64,000 nt of DNA from Sphingobacterium sp. ML3W. Its GTDB lineage: Bacteria; Bacteroidota; Bacteroidia; Sphingobacteriales; Sphingobacteriaceae. Positions within the stretch are counted from its first letter, which is position 1. Each line of letters begins with the position of its first letter. Under the pieces are notes generated by a model. The model made no database searches, was not told the DNA's origin, and saw nothing but the letters and a program-made list of their open reading frames with translations. Shown piece by piece: positions 63,013-64,000 of the stretch. The DNA is taken from positions 3,286,001-3,350,000 of the forward strand of contig NZ_CP009278.1 in assembly GCF_000747525.1 (NCBI RefSeq), written 5' to 3'. The translations under genes and the position numbers were made by a program.

Positions 63013-63615
63013 ATGAATACAAATTTTTTCAATCAGATACAGCAGTTGGACTTTACAGGAGTTTTACAACTGAACATTTCAAAAGGAATAGAAAGCAACC
63101 TAATTGTAACAGTATTGCTTAACAACGAACAATGCGGAGATAGTGCCAAAAACGGTATTCCCCCATTGACATTCAACGCCACACCCCAAGAGTTTGACGA
63201 GGGATTTTTTGAGCAGATAACAACACCTATACAAAAGGTATCGGGCTTAATGGTGGATATGGAAAAATTTCAAAAGCAACTTGATGAAGCCAAAGCACAA
63301 TCGGCAATCGAGAAAGCAAAAACCGAAAAAGAGAAAAAAGAAAAAGAAGCCAAAGACAAGAAGTTTAAAGATGCAATGGCAAAGGCGGATGAGTTGGAAA
63401 AAGAGGGCAAATTCCGTGAAGCGTGGATAAAAGTTCCCGATATAACGGAGTTCTCCGAAAAAGCGGACGAGATACGCAAACGCAAAACATCATTGTCCGA
63501 CAAGTTCGCAACACCGAGCCTTTTCGGAGCAATGGAAGAAGCAACGCCCGAACCGCCAAAGGTGGAAGAACTTACTGCCGATTATCCCATTGATGAAGCG
63601 GACGAGGAAGAATAA
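63013..63615 (+). CDS. PRTRC system protein E
   Basis: The 200-residue protein has the E-type pattern: MNTNFFNQIQQLDFTGVLQLNISKGIESNLIVTVLLNN ... GIPPLTFNATPQEFDEGFFEQI near the start, then a charged coiled-coil (KAKTEKEKKEKEAKDKKFKDAMAKADELEKEGKFREAW) and an acidic tail. PRTRC proteins (ThiF, E2-like, ParB-like and others) occur together on mobile elements; their joint function is unknown. It is followed 27 nt later by protein C. Confidence 0.8.
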   Translation: MNTNFFNQIQQLDFTGVLQLNISKGIESNLIVTVLLNNEQCGDSAKNGIPPLTFNATPQEFDEGFFEQITTPIQKVSGLMVDMEKFQKQLDEAKAQSAIEKAKTEKEKKEKEAKDKKFKDAMAKADELEKEGKFREAWIKVPDITEFSEKADEIRKRKTSLSDKFATPSLFGAMEEATPEPPKVEELTADYPIDEADEEE

Positions 63616-63642
63616 AAGTGTTAACCCAAAAATTAGAAAGTT

Positions 63643-63861
63643 ATGTTATTAGCAACACAGTTAGAACGAGTTTTCATACTCAAAGATAAAGGACAGGACA
63701 TCAGGCTGACCGACCCCGAACCACGTTGGAGCGTGGAAGCCGTAATGAATTTTTACGCCAATATGTACCCGATTTTGACAACTGCAAAAGCATCTGCACC
63801 ACAGATAAAAGATGATGCAGTCGAGTACAAATTTGAGAGCGTAATGGGTACGAAAGGTTAA
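63643..63861 (+). CDS. PRTRC system protein C
   Basis: The 72-residue protein has VFILKDKGQDIRLTDPEPRWSVEAVMNFYANMYPILTTAKASAP ... YKFESVMGTKG, which matches the small protein C of the PRTRC set (DP.P.WS.E.V..FY...YP.L..A ... GTKG). Function unknown; it accompanies protein E, ThiF-like and E2-like members. Confidence 0.82.
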   Translation: MLLATQLERVFILKDKGQDIRLTDPEPRWSVEAVMNFYANMYPILTTAKASAPQIKDDAVEYKFESVMGTKG

Positions 63862-63885
63862 ACCAAAATTTTAAAACGATGAATT

Positions 63886-64000
63886 ATGCAACGCAATATC
63901 ATATCGGGAATAATCAACATACCCGAACAGAAACGACAACAGCAGTTACACCGACAGTTGGGCGAGTTCGCCAATTGGATGCAAAGACCAAAGGACGCCA
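63886..64000 (+). CDS. Partial gene at window edge, frame uncertain
   Basis: A protein-like frame starts at ATG 63886 (MQRNIISGIINIPEQKRQQQ, then LHRQLGEFANWMQRPKDA) and runs past the end. A second open frame starts at ATG 63879 (MNYATQYHIGNNQHTRTETT). The first looks more like a real protein. It should be the next PRTRC member (F or another) but cannot be identified from 38 residues. Confidence 0.4.
   Translation, partial: MQRNIISGIINIPEQKRQQQLHRQLGEFANWMQRPKDA

Larger units (their letters stand above)
57515..64000. mobile_element. Left end of an integrative conjugative element (partial)
   Basis: A tyrosine integrase, SSB, DUF932, Api92-like and PRTRC proteins follow one another on the + strand with visibly higher GC than the chromosome. 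This combination marks a Bacteroidota conjugative transposon or PRTRC-type ICE. The exact left junction cannot be fixed; it should lie between 57461 and 57708. The element runs out of the window, so transfer, mobilisation and right-end genes are not seen. Confidence 0.8.

Overview
The window looks like chromosome of a Bacteroidota bacterium, most probably Sphingobacteriaceae (Sphingobacterium/Pedobacter type), with the left end of an integrated conjugative element at its right side. The assignment rests on low-GC DNA, many promoters with a TAnnTTTG -7 element, A-rich regions before starts instead of strong Shine-Dalgarno sites, and typical families: a DUF5686 outer-membrane protein, a fused SecDF, a FeoB-associated Cys-rich protein, an M60 peptidase, a split 5'-nucleotidase and a PRTRC-type mobile element. 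No database search was run; family names come from recognised motifs and lengths.

Layout. 1-10.8 kb: MtfA-like peptidase with a TraB-like lipoprotein, Dps, a long RluA-type pseudouridine synthase, a DUF5686 protein, a lipoprotein and a large FAD/Fe-S oxidoreductase. 10.9-21.6 kb: FUSC-like membrane protein, Lrp/AsnC regulator with EamA exporter, split 5'-nucleotidase pair, two MFS carriers, PurF, PurN, a thioredoxin-like protein, a small Cys-rich protein and a DUF4442 protein. 21.7-23.3 kb: lipoprotein, SCO protein and cytochrome c operon. 23.6-29.9 kb: TetR regulator and a complete RND efflux system. 30-43.9 kb: M60 peptidase, GlmM, PAP2 phosphatase, ZIP transporter, MarR regulator, feoA-feoB-Cys-rich protein, amino acid permease, class IV aminotransferase, RluD-type enzyme, ACC-deaminase-like enzyme, FMN reductase and DJ-1/PfpI protein. 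44-57.5 kb: Ppk1, GuaB, a small barrel protein, SecDF, a MarR-FNR-ferredoxin operon, type II NADH dehydrogenase and a PolX-like protein.

From about 57.5 kb to the end lies the mobile element: a tyrosine integrase of the IntDOT type, a CxxC-containing cargo gene of unknown function, a structured non-coding stretch, then a co-directional operon of a small basic peptide, SSB, DUF932 protein, Api92-like protein, a small hypothetical protein, PRTRC E, PRTRC C and a truncated gene at the window edge.

The most useful second looks are the PolX-like protein that seems to have lost two polymerase aspartates, three regulatory-site arrays (MarR 22-bp repeats, Lrp-associated inverted motifs, a Fur-like 7-1-7 palindrome before feoA), small proteins at 19623, 37661 and 60655, and the cargo gene plus structured leader in the mobile element. 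No tRNA, rRNA or CRISPR array was seen.
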